A stretch of 64,000 nucleotides of DNA. It comes from an uncultured Lachnospiraceae bacterium (GTDB lineage Bacteria > Bacillota > Clostridia > Lachnospirales > Lachnospiraceae). Position numbers and translations under genes: made by a program. The stretch spans positions 1 to 64,000 of the forward strand of contig CAMNSD010000023.1 in NCBI GenBank assembly GCA_946554445.1. Direction: 5' to 3'. Below the pieces are notes generated by a model. The model worked only from the letters and a program-made list of their open reading frames with translations, did not search any database and was not told the DNA's origin. This document shows, piece by piece, positions 8,718-18,660 of the stretch. Numbering within the stretch: the first letter of the stretch is position 1; each line of letters starts with the position of its first letter.

Positions 8718-10955
8718 ATGAGAGAGCGGTATGCGGATATCATAGTGGACATATCCCATGAAAAATTAGACAGACCTTTTCAGTATAAAATCCCGCAGGA
8801 ACTTGTGGATGTCATTTATCCGGGTGTGAGAGTGCATGTACCTTTCGGCAGGGGGAATCAGGATAAAATCGGATATGTGGTGGATATTTCAGAAGAGACG
8901 GACTATCCGGTGGAGAAATTAAAGGCGATTACCGCCGTGGACAAAAAGGGTATCTCAGTCGAGGGCAGACAGATTCAGATTGCTTATTGGTTAAAGCAGC
9001 AGTATGGGTCTACCGTGATCACAGCCTTAAAGACGGTACTGCCGGTGAAACAGCAGATGAAACGGCCGGAGAAAAAAAGGATTGTCCGCTGCGTGGATAG
9101 AGAGGCCTTGCAGGATGTCATTGAGCAATGTCGGCACAGGCATCAGGTGGCAAAGGTGCGGGTGCTCACGGCGCTTATGACGGAGGAAGAACTACCCTAT
9201 GAACTGGTCAGGCAGAAGCTGAATGTGGCGCCGGCCACGCTGCAGGCGCTGGAAAAACAAGGGTATCTGGAGATCCAGAGGGAAACCTATTATCGCAATC
9301 CGGTCAGGCAGATGAGCAGGGAGGAAGCAAAACATTGTCTCAATGAGATGCAGACGCATATCATAGAAGATGTCCTTGCAGATTATCAGGCGGGACATCC
9401 CGGTACCTATCTGGTGCATGGAGTGACTGGAAGCGGCAAGACGGAAGTATATTTGGGAATCATAGAGCAGATGATCGCCATGGGGAAACAGGCCATCGTG
9501 CTGATCCCGGAGATTGCACTGACTTATCAGACGCTGCTTCGTTTTTATAAAAGATTCGGGGACCGGGTGTCGGTGATGAATTCCACTTTGTCTATGGGCG
9601 AGAAATACGACCAGATTGAGCGGGCAAAGGCGGGGGAACTTGATGTGATCATAGGTCCCCGGTCGGCGTTGTTTACACCTTTTGCAAACCTGGGCGTTAT
9701 CGTTATGGACGAGGAACATGAGAGCAGTTATAAAAGTGAGTCCAGTCCCAAGTATCATGCCAGAGAGACAGCCATTCAGATTGCGTCCATGCATGGGGCC
9801 AGCGTGGTGCTGGGCTCTGCCACACCTTCCTTGGAAGCATATTATCGGGCCAGAATGGGACAATATAAATTATATGAAATGAAAAGCCGCCCCGGCGGCA
9901 GCATGCTGCCTCATGTGAGTATTGTTGATCTGCGGGAAGAGTTAAAGCAGGGCAACCGTTCCGTGTTCAGCAGACAGTTAAGAGGATTGCTGGAAGAGCG
10001 GCTGCGGGCGAAAGAACAGAGTATCCTTTTCTTAAACCGCAGGGGGTATGCGGGCTTTGTGTCCTGCAGGGCCTGTGGGCATGTGATGAAATGTCCCCAC
10101 TGTGATGTGTCTCTTTCGGAGCACAGGAATGGTAAGATGGTGTGTCACTACTGTGGTTACGAGGAGCCCAAGAAGATGAAATGCCCGTCCTGCGGCTCCA
10201 AGTATCTGATGGGATTCAAGGCCGGGACGGAACAGATTGAGGAGGCAATCTACAAGGAGTTCCCGGAAGCGCGGGTACTGCGCATGGATGCGGATACCAC
10301 CCGCACCAAGGAAAGCTATGAGAAGATTCTCTCGGCCTTTGCGGATGAGAAGGCGGATATTTTAGTGGGCACCCAGATGATTGTGAAGGGACACGATTTT
10401 CCCAATGTGACGTTGGTGGGGGTGTTGGCGGCGGATCTGTCGTTGAATCAGAACGACTATCGGGCCGGGGAACGTACTTTCCAGCTGCTGACGCAGGCGG
10501 CGGGACGTGCGGGCCGGGGCGATAAACCCGGCGAGGTGGTGATACAGACTTATCAGCCGGAACACTATAGTGTAGTCCATGCGGCGAGACAGGATTACGA
10601 AGGATTCTATGAGGAAGAGATTGCTTACCGGGATTTCCTGCAGTATCCGCCGGTGGCGCATATGCTGGCAGTGCTGATTGTTTCCCGGATACAGGAAGAG
10701 GGGAAAAGGCTGAGTGAAGAAATGACTATATTGGTCAAAGCGGAGATGAAAGAAATCAAAGGGCTACATGTGATCGGCCCAACTGAAGCGGCCATCGGCA
10801 AGCTAAACGATCTCTACCGCCATGTTTTTTATGTGCGGCATGAGGATTATCAGGTGCTGGTGGAGGCCAAGGATAGGCTGGAGACTTTTTGCAGGGAGCG
10901 GGAATTAAAAAATCAGATGGTACAGTTTGATTTTGATCCGATGAATACATATTAA
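8718..10955 (+). CDS. priA: Primosomal protein N' (replication restart helicase PriA)
   Basis: 3'-5' DNA helicase that reloads the replisome at stalled forks. Order seen: N-terminal DNA-binding region (1-200), Walker A GVTGSGKTE near 235, DEEH Walker B, then a zinc module with cysteine pairs CRACGH, CPHCD, CHYCG and CPSCGS, and helicase motif VI in QAAGRAGRG. 745 aa is normal. Start ATG 8718 follows GGGAGGAG. It begins 28 bases after murE and heads the priA-def-fmt-yugP-rsmB-rlmN run. The last codons are copied as degenerate repeats just downstream. Confidence 0.96.
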   Translation: MRERYADIIVDISHEKLDRPFQYKIPQELVDVIYPGVRVHVPFGRGNQDKIGYVVDISEETDYPVEKLKAITAVDKKGISVEGRQIQIAYWLKQQYGSTVITALKTVLPVKQQMKRPEKKRIVRCVDREALQDVIEQCRHRHQVAKVRVLTALMTEEELPYELVRQKLNVAPATLQALEKQGYLEIQRETYYRNPVRQMSREEAKHCLNEMQTHIIEDVLADYQAGHPGTYLVHGVTGSGKTEVYLGIIEQMIAMGKQAIVLIPEIALTYQTLLRFYKRFGDRVSVMNSTLSMGEKYDQIERAKAGELDVIIGPRSALFTPFANLGVIVMDEEHESSYKSESSPKYHARETAIQIASMHGASVVLGSATPSLEAYYRARMGQYKLYEMKSRPGGSMLPHVSIVDLREELKQGNRSVFSRQLRGLLEERLRAKEQSILFLNRRGYAGFVSCRACGHVMKCPHCDVSLSEHRNGKMVCHYCGYEEPKKMKCPSCGSKYLMGFKAGTEQIEEAIYKEFPEARVLRMDADTTRTKESYEKILSAFADEKADILVGTQMIVKGHDFPNVTLVGVLAADLSLNQNDYRAGERTFQLLTQAAGRAGRGDKPGEVVIQTYQPEHYSVVHAARQDYEGFYEEEIAYRDFLQYPPVAHMLAVLIVSRIQEEGKRLSEEMTILVKAEMKEIKGLHVIGPTEAAIGKLNDLYRHVFYVRHEDYQVLVEAKDRLETFCRERELKNQMVQFDFDPMNTY

Positions 10956-11030
10956 GTGAATACATATTGGATGAATATATATTAGATAAATATATTAGAT
11001 AAATACATTAGATAAATACATATTTAGAAG
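10941..11030. repeat. AT-rich tandem repeats copied from the priA 3' end
   Basis: Six imperfect 13-16 base units begin with the last priA codons and stop (ATGAATACATATTAA), then GTGAATACATATTGG, ATGAATATATATTAG, and shorter ATAAATACATTAG-type units. They fill the space between priA and def. This is likely replication slippage and holds no gene. Confidence 0.7.
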
Positions 11031-11049
11031 AAAGGAAGACTGAAAGATT

Positions 11050-11535
11050 ATGGCAACCAGAAAAATCAGGGAGATCGGGGATCCGGTCTTGACAAAACAG
11101 TGTAAAGAGGTGACAGAGATTACGCCCAGAATACAGGATCTGATTGACGATATGTTTGAGACACTGTATGAGGCGAATGGGGTTGGTCTGGCTGCACCTC
11201 AGGTGGGTATTTTAAAGCGGATTGTGGTGATTGATGTTACCGGGGAGGATCCGCTGCTGTTGATCAATCCCAAAATACTGGAGACCAGCGGGGAACAGGA
11301 GGGCTATGAGGGATGTCTGAGTGTTCCCGGCAAGACAGGACATGTGAAAAGACCTAACTATGTTAAGGCTATGGCTTACGATGAAAATCTGAAACCGTTT
11401 GAGATAGAAGGGACGGAACTGCTGGCCAGAGCCATCTGTCATGAGTTGGATCATCTGGAGGGGCACCTTTATGTGGAAAAGGTAGAAGGTCCGCTGATGA
11501 ATACGGAAGATTTGGAAGAGGAAGAGGACGAATAA
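11050..11535 (+). CDS. def: Peptide deformylase
   Basis: Metalloenzyme removing the formyl group from new N-terminal methionines. All three motifs are present: GVGLAAPQVG (near 45), EGCLSVPG (metal-binding Cys, near 90) and HELDHLEG (HExxH metal site, near 135). 161 aa with a short acidic C-terminal tail. It lies four bases before fmt, the enzyme that adds the formyl group, as in most bacteria. Confidence 0.97.
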   Translation: MATRKIREIGDPVLTKQCKEVTEITPRIQDLIDDMFETLYEANGVGLAAPQVGILKRIVVIDVTGEDPLLLINPKILETSGEQEGYEGCLSVPGKTGHVKRPNYVKAMAYDENLKPFEIEGTELLARAICHELDHLEGHLYVEKVEGPLMNTEDLEEEEDE

Positions 11536-11538
11536 GAT

Positions 11539-12519
11539 ATGAGAGTCATATTTATGGGAACGCCTGATTTTGCAGTGGGCGCATTGCAGGCTATCATAGA
11601 GGCCGGCCATCAGGTGGCAGTGGTGGTGACGCAGCCGGATAAGCCCAAGGGCAGAGGAAAAGAAGTGCAGATGACGCCGGTAAAAGCCTGTGCGCTGGCC
11701 AACAATATTCCGGTTTTCCAGCCGGTGAAGATCAAGGAACCGGAGGCTGTGGAAGTACTGCGCGGTTACCAGGCGGATATTTTTGTGGTGGCAGCTTTTG
11801 GGCAGATCCTTTCGGAGGAGATACTGGCCATGCCTAAGTATGGATGCGTGAATATCCATGCGTCCCTGCTTCCCAAGTACAGAGGGGCAGGACCGATCCA
11901 GTGGGCCATTATTGATGGGGAGCAGAAGACAGGTATCACCATCATGCAGATGGAAAAAGGATTGGATACCGGCGATATCCTGCTGCAAAAGGAAGTGGAA
12001 ATTGATGCAAGGGAGACCGGCGATTCCCTGCATGACAAACTGGCGGCGGCAGGCGCGGAACTGATTGTGGAAGCATTGCCAAAGATTGCGGCAGGGCAGG
12101 TGATGCCCCGCAGACAGAAGGATGAGGAATCCTGTTATGCGAAGATGCTGCAAAAGTCCATGGGAAAGATTGACTGGAATATGCCTGCCGGGAAGCTGGA
12201 TTGTCTGATTCGCGGATTGATTTCCTGGCCAGGGGCGTCCACCACATTCCGGGGTAAGAACTTGAAAATCTGGGAGGAAGAGCCTGTGGCGAAAGATGGG
12301 TTTTCGGCACAGATTTCCGAAACGGTTCCGGGAACGGTTCTTTGTGTGGAGAAAGACGCTTTCTATGTGCAGACCGGCGAGGGCGTGCTCAGGATTCTGG
12401 CCGTGCAGATGGAGGGCAAGAAACGGATGGCGGTGAAGGATTTCCTGTTAGGCTATCCATTGCAGGCGGGGGAGCGTCTGGGTGAGTATTTGATGAATGA
12501 TACGGAAAGGGTGATATAA
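11539..12519 (+). CDS. fmt: Methionyl-tRNA formyltransferase
   Basis: Formylates initiator Met-tRNA using 10-formyl-tetrahydrofolate. The N-terminus FMGTPDFAV, the SLLP-type folate-binding stretch HASLLPKYRGAGPIQWAI (residues ~110-127) and the C-terminal OB-like domain are all recognisable. 326 aa is slightly longer than usual. It starts three bases after def, and its stop overlaps the start of the next gene (TAATG). Confidence 0.96.
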   Translation: MRVIFMGTPDFAVGALQAIIEAGHQVAVVVTQPDKPKGRGKEVQMTPVKACALANNIPVFQPVKIKEPEAVEVLRGYQADIFVVAAFGQILSEEILAMPKYGCVNIHASLLPKYRGAGPIQWAIIDGEQKTGITIMQMEKGLDTGDILLQKEVEIDARETGDSLHDKLAAAGAELIVEALPKIAAGQVMPRRQKDEESCYAKMLQKSMGKIDWNMPAGKLDCLIRGLISWPGASTTFRGKNLKIWEEEPVAKDGFSAQISETVPGTVLCVEKDAFYVQTGEGVLRILAVQMEGKKRMAVKDFLLGYPLQAGERLGEYLMNDTERVI

Positions 12520-13226
12520 TGGGTTACGGACACTATGGTTATTATTTTGATCCCACATATTTTTTGGTGCTGATTGGCGCTGTCCTGTGCATTTATGCAC
12601 AGATGCGGGTACAGTCTACCTACCATAAATATGCCAGGGTGCCAAGTAGGACAGGGATGACGGGAGCGCAGGCGGCGCAGAAGATTTTGAACCTGTCAGG
12701 GATTTATGATGTGCGGATTGAGCATATCAGAGGAGAATTGACGGACCACTATGATCCAACCAATAAAGTCCTGCGTCTTTCGGACACAGTGTATGGTTCT
12801 TCTTCCATTGCGGCAATTGGAGTGGCGGCCCATGAGTGTGGTCATGCCGTGCAGCATCAGCAGGAATATTCGCCCCTAAAGATACGTTCGGCGCTTGTAC
12901 CGGCGGCAAATATCGGTTCCAGGGCAGGGATTCCCCTAATCATTCTGGGCGCTATCCTGGGCATGAACCAGGTGTTGATTCAGATTGGGATCTGGGTGTT
13001 TTCCTTGGCAGTTTTATTTCAGGTGGTGACGCTGCCGGTGGAATTTAACGCTTCTGGGCGTGCACTTGCCATGCTGGGTAATTATGGGATGATGGAGCGG
13101 GACGAAGTAAGCGGCTGCCGTAAGGTTTTAAAAGCTGCCGCATTGACCTATGTGGCGGCAGCAGCATCGGCCATCCTGCAGTTGCTCCGGCTGGTACTGT
13201 TGTTTGGAAGACGGAGCGACGACTGA
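12519..13226 (+). CDS. yugP: Zinc-dependent membrane protease, YugP family
   Basis: 235-residue membrane protein. An N-terminal membrane segment (about 10-28) precedes a soluble part with the zinc-protease site H105-E-C-G-H109 (AAHECGHAVQH), then three further hydrophobic segments (about 120-150, 157-178, 205-228). This matches the YugP/DUF zinc metallopeptidase family; its substrate is not known. The start overlaps the fmt stop (TAATG) and rsmB follows at once. The protease is therefore cotranscribed with translation-quality genes. Confidence 0.88.
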   Translation: MGYGHYGYYFDPTYFLVLIGAVLCIYAQMRVQSTYHKYARVPSRTGMTGAQAAQKILNLSGIYDVRIEHIRGELTDHYDPTNKVLRLSDTVYGSSSIAAIGVAAHECGHAVQHQQEYSPLKIRSALVPAANIGSRAGIPLIILGAILGMNQVLIQIGIWVFSLAVLFQVVTLPVEFNASGRALAMLGNYGMMERDEVSGCRKVLKAAALTYVAAAASAILQLLRLVLLFGRRSDD

Positions 13227-13227
13227 C

Positions 13228-14571
13228 ATGAATCTGAGAGAAATCGTACTGGACATTTTGCTGGAACTATCCAGGGGGAATGAATACAGTAATATTTTGA
13301 TTTCGGCGGTGCTGGACAAGTATGATTATCTGGACGGCCGGGAGAAAGCTTTTATCAAGCGGGTGAGCGAGGGATGTATCGAGCGCAGGATACAGATTGA
13401 TTATGTGCTGGATCAGTTTTCCAAGACGCCAGTGCGTAAAATGAAGCCGCTGATCCGGGAACTATTGCGGATGAGTACCTATCAGCTTCTTTTTATGGAG
13501 CATATTCCTGATGCGGCGGTCTGTAACGAGGCGGTAAAACTGGCCAAAAAGAGAAAGTTCCAGACACTGCAGGGCTATGTGAACGGCGTTCTCAGAAATA
13601 TTGCCAGAGGACGGGAGGAGATTGTCTATCCGGACAGAAAAACTTCCTTTCAGGAATATCTTTCTGTGCATTACTCCACACCTCTGTGGCTGGTAGAACA
13701 TTTCGTGAACTGCTATGGCGAGGAGTCCTGCGAGAAGATATTGCAGGCCTATCTGGAGAGAAAGTCGGTGGGAGTTCGCATCAGGGAAACTCTGCCGCAG
13801 GAGGAGCAGGAGCGCCTGATTACGGCCTGGGAACAGGCGGACATCTGTGTGAGAAGACATCCCTATCTTCCTTATGCGGTGGAGTTGGAGGGCGTTGAGG
13901 GAATCCGCCGGATGGAAGGATATGAGGAAGGGCTTTTTGCGGTGCAGGATGTCAGTTCCATGCTGCTGGTGGAGGCGGCCGGCATCCGGCCGGGAGATAT
14001 GGTTGTAGATGTCTGCGCGGCGCCGGGCGGCAAGGCTCTTCATGCGGCGGATAAACTGGCCGGAATAGGACAGGTAATTGCCTGTGATGTGACAGAATAT
14101 AAGACAGCCAGAATTGTGGAGAATCAAACGCGTCTTGGGACGCAGAATATATCCGTTCGGGTGCAGGATGCACGCATTTTGGAATCTTCTCTTTTGGAGA
14201 AGGCGGATGTGCTGTTGGCGGATGTGCCCTGTTCGGGACTCGGCGTTATTGGCAGAAAACAGGATATCAAGTATAGGGTGACACCAGAGTCCCTGCGGGA
14301 GATTAACTGCCTGCAGAGGGAGATTGTGGCAAATGTGGTGAAGTATGTGAAACCGGGCGGTATCATGCTGTACAGTACCTGTACCATGAATCCATTGGAG
14401 AATGAAGAGATGGCGGCATGGATTTGCGAAGAATTGGGCATGGAAAAGGTGAATATAGCGCCGTTTTTGCCGGAGGTATTACGGCGGGATGTGAGGGAGA
14501 ATACCTTACAGCTTTTGCCGGGGGTGCATGAGACGGATGGCTTTTTTATGGCGAAATTCAGGAAGAGATAA
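13228..14571 (+). CDS. rsmB: 16S rRNA (cytosine-967-C5)-methyltransferase RsmB
   Basis: N-terminal NusB-like helical domain (about 1-140), then a SAM-dependent methyltransferase with VCAAPGGK for SAM binding, DVPCSG carrying one active cysteine, and YSTCTMNPLENE carrying the catalytic TC. 447 aa. ATG 13228 is chosen, with GGAG in GACGGAGCGAC upstream. An upstream in-frame extension overlaps yugP and lacks similarity. It sits between yugP and rlmN with almost no spacing. Confidence 0.95.
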   Translation: MNLREIVLDILLELSRGNEYSNILISAVLDKYDYLDGREKAFIKRVSEGCIERRIQIDYVLDQFSKTPVRKMKPLIRELLRMSTYQLLFMEHIPDAAVCNEAVKLAKKRKFQTLQGYVNGVLRNIARGREEIVYPDRKTSFQEYLSVHYSTPLWLVEHFVNCYGEESCEKILQAYLERKSVGVRIRETLPQEEQERLITAWEQADICVRRHPYLPYAVELEGVEGIRRMEGYEEGLFAVQDVSSMLLVEAAGIRPGDMVVDVCAAPGGKALHAADKLAGIGQVIACDVTEYKTARIVENQTRLGTQNISVRVQDARILESSLLEKADVLLADVPCSGLGVIGRKQDIKYRVTPESLREINCLQREIVANVVKYVKPGGIMLYSTCTMNPLENEEMAAWICEELGMEKVNIAPFLPEVLRRDVRENTLQLLPGVHETDGFFMAKFRKR

Positions 14572-15645
14572 ATGGAAGCAGAAGACAAGAAAAATAATAC
14601 AAAAGACATCAAGGCAGATATAAAGTCCCTCACCCTGGAAGAATTAAAGGATGAGATGACAGGGCTTGCGGAGAAACCGTTCCGGGCAGTACAGTTGTAT
14701 GAGTGGATGCATAAAAAGCTGGTGCGCGGATATGATGAGATGCATAACATTCCTGCATCCCTGAAAGAGAAATGCCGGGAACGTTTTAGTTATACGGCAC
14801 TTAACTTGGTAGAAGTACAGGAGTCAAAGATGGACGGCACGAAGAAGTATCTGTTCGCACTTGCCGATGGAAATGTGGTGGAGAGTGTGTTGATGCATTA
14901 TAAGCATGGCAATTCCGTCTGTATTTCTTCCCAGGTCGGATGCCGGATGGGATGTCGGTTCTGTGCTTCCACACTGGACGGTTTAAAGCGCAATCTCCTT
15001 CCTTCCGAAATGCTGGATCAGATTTATGCGATCACGAGAGAGAGCGGGGAGCGGGTTTCCAATGTGGTGGTTATGGGGACGGGAGAACCTTTGGACAATT
15101 ATGAGAACCTCTTGCGGTTTATCAACCTGCTTACGGACGAAAACGGCCTCCATATCAGTCAGAGGAATCTGACCGTATCTACCTGCGGGATTGTGCCGAA
15201 GATGTGGGAACTCGCGCGGGAAAAATTACAGATTACACTGGCGCTGTCTCTGCATGCAGCAACGGATGAGAAGAGAAGGGAACTAATGCCCATTGCCAAT
15301 ACGCATTCTTTGGCGGAACTGATGGAGGCCTGCGCCTATTACTTTGCGCAGACGGGCAGAAGGATCACTTATGAATACAGCCTGGTGCGGAATGTCAATG
15401 ATACGAAGAGGGACGCGAAGCAGCTGGCGGAATTGCTCAAAGGACAAAACTGTCATGTCAATCTGATTCCGGTCAATCCTATTAAGGAAAGGGATTATGT
15501 GCAGTCAGAGAGACAAGCGATAGAGGATTTCCGGGACAGACTGGAAAGGAGCGGCATCACCGCTACCGTCCGCAGGGAGATGGGACGTGATATTGATGGA
15601 GCCTGCGGGCAGCTAAGACGGAGATTTCTGGAAGAACAGTCCTGA
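14572..15645 (+). CDS. rlmN: 23S rRNA A2503 / tRNA A37 C2-methyltransferase RlmN
   Basis: Radical-SAM enzyme that makes 2-methyladenosine. The cluster cysteines are C124, C128 and C131 (CRMGCRFC), the SAM motif is GTGEPLDNY, and the second catalytic cysteine is near the C-terminus in GACGQL. 357 aa. The ATG begins on the base after the rsmB stop, so translation is coupled. The lack of the Cfr-type shorter N-terminus argues for RlmN rather than the resistance enzyme Cfr. Confidence 0.96.
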   Translation: MEAEDKKNNTKDIKADIKSLTLEELKDEMTGLAEKPFRAVQLYEWMHKKLVRGYDEMHNIPASLKEKCRERFSYTALNLVEVQESKMDGTKKYLFALADGNVVESVLMHYKHGNSVCISSQVGCRMGCRFCASTLDGLKRNLLPSEMLDQIYAITRESGERVSNVVVMGTGEPLDNYENLLRFINLLTDENGLHISQRNLTVSTCGIVPKMWELAREKLQITLALSLHAATDEKRRELMPIANTHSLAELMEACAYYFAQTGRRITYEYSLVRNVNDTKRDAKQLAELLKGQNCHVNLIPVNPIKERDYVQSERQAIEDFRDRLERSGITATVRREMGRDIDGACGQLRRRFLEEQS

Positions 15646-15700
15646 AATTAGGCCAAGACGGCCTTGAACAGGGGTTAAGTTGACAAAAGGGCTGTTAGAC

Positions 15701-15729
15701 TTGCTCTTTTGATGCTGATATGTTAATAT
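15701..15729 (+). promoter_or_regulatory. Possible promoter for the phosphatase-kinase pair
   Basis: TTGCTC, 17-base spacer, TAATAT, about 35 bases before the GTG start of the phosphatase. It is weak by sequence; an alternative TTGACA at 15680 lacks a matching -10. Confidence 0.35.
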
Positions 15730-15763
15730 TATTAACTGGTAAAAAGTCATGGAGGATAGCACT

Positions 15764-16510
15764 GTGATCAGGTCTTATGCGCTGACTGATATCGGACAAA
15801 AAAGACAACTGAATCAGGATTATATTTATCTTTCGGAGAGCCCCATCGGGAATCTGCCCAATGTATTTATTGTGGCGGATGGAATGGGGGGACACAATGC
15901 GGGAGACTATGCCTCCAGGTTGGCGGTGGAGACCGTGGTGGAAGAGATTGGGACTTCCTTTGAGAAAAATGCCGTTAAGATTCTGAACAATGCCATAAGG
16001 CGTGCTAATGAACAGCTGCGAAAGCGCGCCAGGGAAGATAAGGCTTTAAGCGGTATGGGAACCACAATCGTAGCGGCTACCTGTATCGGCAGATATTTGG
16101 AAGTGGCGAACGTAGGAGATAGCAGACTCTATGTGATAAGCGATGAAATCAGACAGATTACACAGGATCATTCCCTGGTGGAAGAGATGGTCCGCATGGG
16201 CGGTCTTGACAAGGAAACGGCCAGGAACCATCCGGATAAAAACATCATTACGAGGGCGGTCGGTGCCAGGCGTGATGTGGAGGTAGATTTTTTTAATGTA
16301 GAATTACAGACGGGGGATCTGGTTTTACTTTGTTCTGACGGTTTGACAAACATGGTGGATGACGAGATGATATGCCGGATATTAAAAGGCGATGGAAATC
16401 TTGAGGACAGGGTAGAAGAATTGACGAGAACGGCCAATCAAAATGGCGGTAAAGATAACATTTCCGTGATTGTTATTGAACTGTTAGCAGATGAGGTGAA
16501 ACATGATTAA
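15764..16510 (+). CDS. prpC: PP2C-type serine/threonine phosphatase (Stp/PrpC)
   Basis: Metal-dependent protein phosphatase that opposes the adjacent PASTA kinase. Seen are RQLNQDY near the N-terminus, VADGMGGHNAG with the metal-binding Asp, GDSRLY, and SDGLTNMV plus GGKDNISV at the C-terminus. GTG 15764 is preferred over ATG 15749 because GGAGG (15751-15755) lies eight bases before the GTG, while the ATG has no ribosome site. The gene overlaps prkC by 8 bases. Confidence 0.94.
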   Translation: MIRSYALTDIGQKRQLNQDYIYLSESPIGNLPNVFIVADGMGGHNAGDYASRLAVETVVEEIGTSFEKNAVKILNNAIRRANEQLRKRAREDKALSGMGTTIVAATCIGRYLEVANVGDSRLYVISDEIRQITQDHSLVEEMVRMGGLDKETARNHPDKNIITRAVGARRDVEVDFFNVELQTGDLVLLCSDGLTNMVDDEMICRILKGDGNLEDRVEELTRTANQNGGKDNISVIVIELLADEVKHD

Positions 16511-18608
16511 GATAGGTATGATGATAGGAGACCGGTATGAGATCCTAGAAAGAATCGGCACCGGTGGCATGTCAGATGTATATAAAGCCAAGGACCATAA
16601 ACTGAACCGGTTCGTGGCGGTGAAAGTGTTGAAACAGGAGTTCAGTGAGAATGCGAACTTTGTTTCCAAGTTCCGGGTGGAAGCGCAGGCGGCTGCCGGA
16701 CTGATGCACCCTAATATCGTCAATGTTTACGATGTCGGGGAGGAACAGGATGTCTACTATATTGTCATGGAACTGGTGGAAGGCATCACCCTGAAAAAAT
16801 ATATCGAGAAGAAAGCAAGGCTCTCCGTGAAGGAGGCTATCAGTATTGCCATTCAGGTATCTATGGGTATTGAAGCGGCGCATAATAACCACATTATCCA
16901 TCGTGATATTAAGCCGCAGAATATTATTATTTCCAAAGAGGGTAAGGTGAAGGTGACGGACTTTGGTATTGCCAAGGCGGCCACCAGCAATACCATCACT
17001 TCCAATGTGATGGGCTCTGTACACTATACTTCGCCGGAGCAGGCCAGGGGCGGTTACAGTGATGAAAAGAGCGATATCTATTCATTGGGCATCACGATGT
17101 TTGAAATGCTGACGGGGCGTGTTCCCTTCAATGGAGAGACTACGGTGGCTATCGCGATCAAACACATACAGGAAGAACTTCCTTCCCCTAGGGATTATGT
17201 GCCGGAGATTCCCATCAGCGTAGAGCATATTGTGTGCAAATGCTGCCAAAAGAGTCCGGACAGAAGATACCAGTCCATGGCGGAATTAATCGTGGATCTG
17301 AAACAGTCATTGATCAATCCGGATGAGGATTTCGTCAAAGTGATCGATCCTGACGAGGAGGCTTCCACCAGGATGATCACGGATCGGGATATGGTGCAGA
17401 TTAAACGCCAGTCTGACAGCAGGGACTCCATGGATGAGGCGATGCGTCTTAGACGGAACAACACGCGTACTTATGAGGAATATGAGGACGACGAAGAAGA
17501 TGAGGACGACTGGGAGGATGATGAGGAAGATTATGATCCCAGGATGGAGAAAGTTACCACAATCTTAGCGGTAGTGGCGGCGCTTTTAGTCGGCGGCATC
17601 CTGATTTTTTTTGTGGGCAGGACGTTAGGCGTGTTTAGTATGGGAACAGGAGATTCGGATGCGGAACAGGAGACTGTGGAGCAGGTAGAGATGATCCGTG
17701 TGGTGGGCATGGATGTAGAAGAGGCGAAACGGGAACTTCTGGCGCTTGGTTTGACGCCGGAGATTCAGTATGAAGTGTCAACGGCATATAAAGAGGGAAC
17801 CGTCCTGCGTGCCAGCATCCAGGATGGTATCATGGTAGATAAGAACAGTAATGTTATCCTTACGGTAGCACAGGAAACAGAAGGAATAACGGTTCCGTCA
17901 GTAACGGGTAAATCCCAGGCGGAGGCCACTTCAATCCTGGAGAAAGAGGGGTTTGTAGTCAATGCCGTCGAAAGTTATGATGCTTCCGTGGAAAGCGGCC
18001 TTGTCATTTCCCAGTCTCCAGAAGCGAACACTACGGCGCCGGAGGGCTCTTCCATTATCATACGGATCAGTCAGGGATCGGAGGAAAATAAGGTCCGGGT
18101 GCCCAACGTGATCGGCATGACAGAGATGGATGCTACAGCGCTTTTGACGGAAAGTGATCTTGTGGTGGGTACTGTTACAGAAGAAGAAAATGATGATCCG
18201 GCGCTGGCGGATAAAGTATGTTACCAGAGTTATTCCATGGGTTCCTATGTGGATAAAGGAACGGCAATCGATATCAGGATTAGTGTAGGGCCGTCCCAGC
18301 AGATGTATCGTTATGCAGAGGGGATTACAGGGCCTACTGAGGATGCGGAATATCAGGGCGGTATGCTGGTCAATGTTATCGTCACGGCAGCAGACGGCAC
18401 GCAGCTTTTAAATACGCAGACTTCGACTTTCCCAGTGACGGCTAACTTTACGGGTATTAAGTCTTCCACTGGTGTAATCACTTTCACCTTTACTGTGGAA
18501 AGGCAGGAAACTACAACTACGGATCCAGAGACGGGGGAAACTGTGACAATACCGGGATCTTCGGAGACTAAAACGGTGCACCGTCCAATTACTTTTGTGG
18601 AAGAGTAG
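16503..18608 (+). CDS. prkC: PASTA-domain serine/threonine protein kinase (PrkC/StkP)
   Basis: Membrane kinase that senses wall fragments and regulates growth, division or spore germination in relatives. The cytoplasmic kinase domain (10-275) has GTGGMSDVY, K41, H133-R-D135 and DFG at 153-155. A very acidic stretch (about 325-345) precedes the single membrane segment at 351-372. Outside are three PASTA domains (about 395-458, 459-527, 528-597) and a further 100-residue C-terminal region rich in Thr/Val that is not PASTA. 701 aa. The overlap with the phosphatase is the conserved Firmicute arrangement, with rsgA next. Confidence 0.95.
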   Translation: MIKIGMMIGDRYEILERIGTGGMSDVYKAKDHKLNRFVAVKVLKQEFSENANFVSKFRVEAQAAAGLMHPNIVNVYDVGEEQDVYYIVMELVEGITLKKYIEKKARLSVKEAISIAIQVSMGIEAAHNNHIIHRDIKPQNIIISKEGKVKVTDFGIAKAATSNTITSNVMGSVHYTSPEQARGGYSDEKSDIYSLGITMFEMLTGRVPFNGETTVAIAIKHIQEELPSPRDYVPEIPISVEHIVCKCCQKSPDRRYQSMAELIVDLKQSLINPDEDFVKVIDPDEEASTRMITDRDMVQIKRQSDSRDSMDEAMRLRRNNTRTYEEYEDDEEDEDDWEDDEEDYDPRMEKVTTILAVVAALLVGGILIFFVGRTLGVFSMGTGDSDAEQETVEQVEMIRVVGMDVEEAKRELLALGLTPEIQYEVSTAYKEGTVLRASIQDGIMVDKNSNVILTVAQETEGITVPSVTGKSQAEATSILEKEGFVVNAVESYDASVESGLVISQSPEANTTAPEGSSIIIRISQGSEENKVRVPNVIGMTEMDATALLTESDLVVGTVTEEENDDPALADKVCYQSYSMGSYVDKGTAIDIRISVGPSQQMYRYAEGITGPTEDAEYQGGMLVNVIVTAADGTQLLNTQTSTFPVTANFTGIKSSTGVITFTFTVERQETTTTDPETGETVTIPGSSETKTVHRPITFVEE

Positions 18609-18660
18609 GCGGGCAGACAGAAGTCAAAGAAGTATTGTGAAAGAGATAAGCTGAAAAGGT

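Noticed and set aside
10941..11030. AT-rich repeats as possible origin iterons or CRISPR
   Set aside because: Units are degenerate copies of the priA end, without DnaA boxes or spacers.
11212..12153. 313-codon - strand frame opposite def and fmt
   Set aside because: It spans two well-identified genes on the other strand and shows no recognisable domain.
14572..15645. RlmN-family gene as the resistance enzyme Cfr
   Set aside because: Its N-terminal extension and housekeeping position after rsmB fit RlmN.
15678..15690. TTGACA upstream of the PP2C phosphatase as a promoter
   Set aside because: No acceptable -10 hexamer 16-18 bases downstream.
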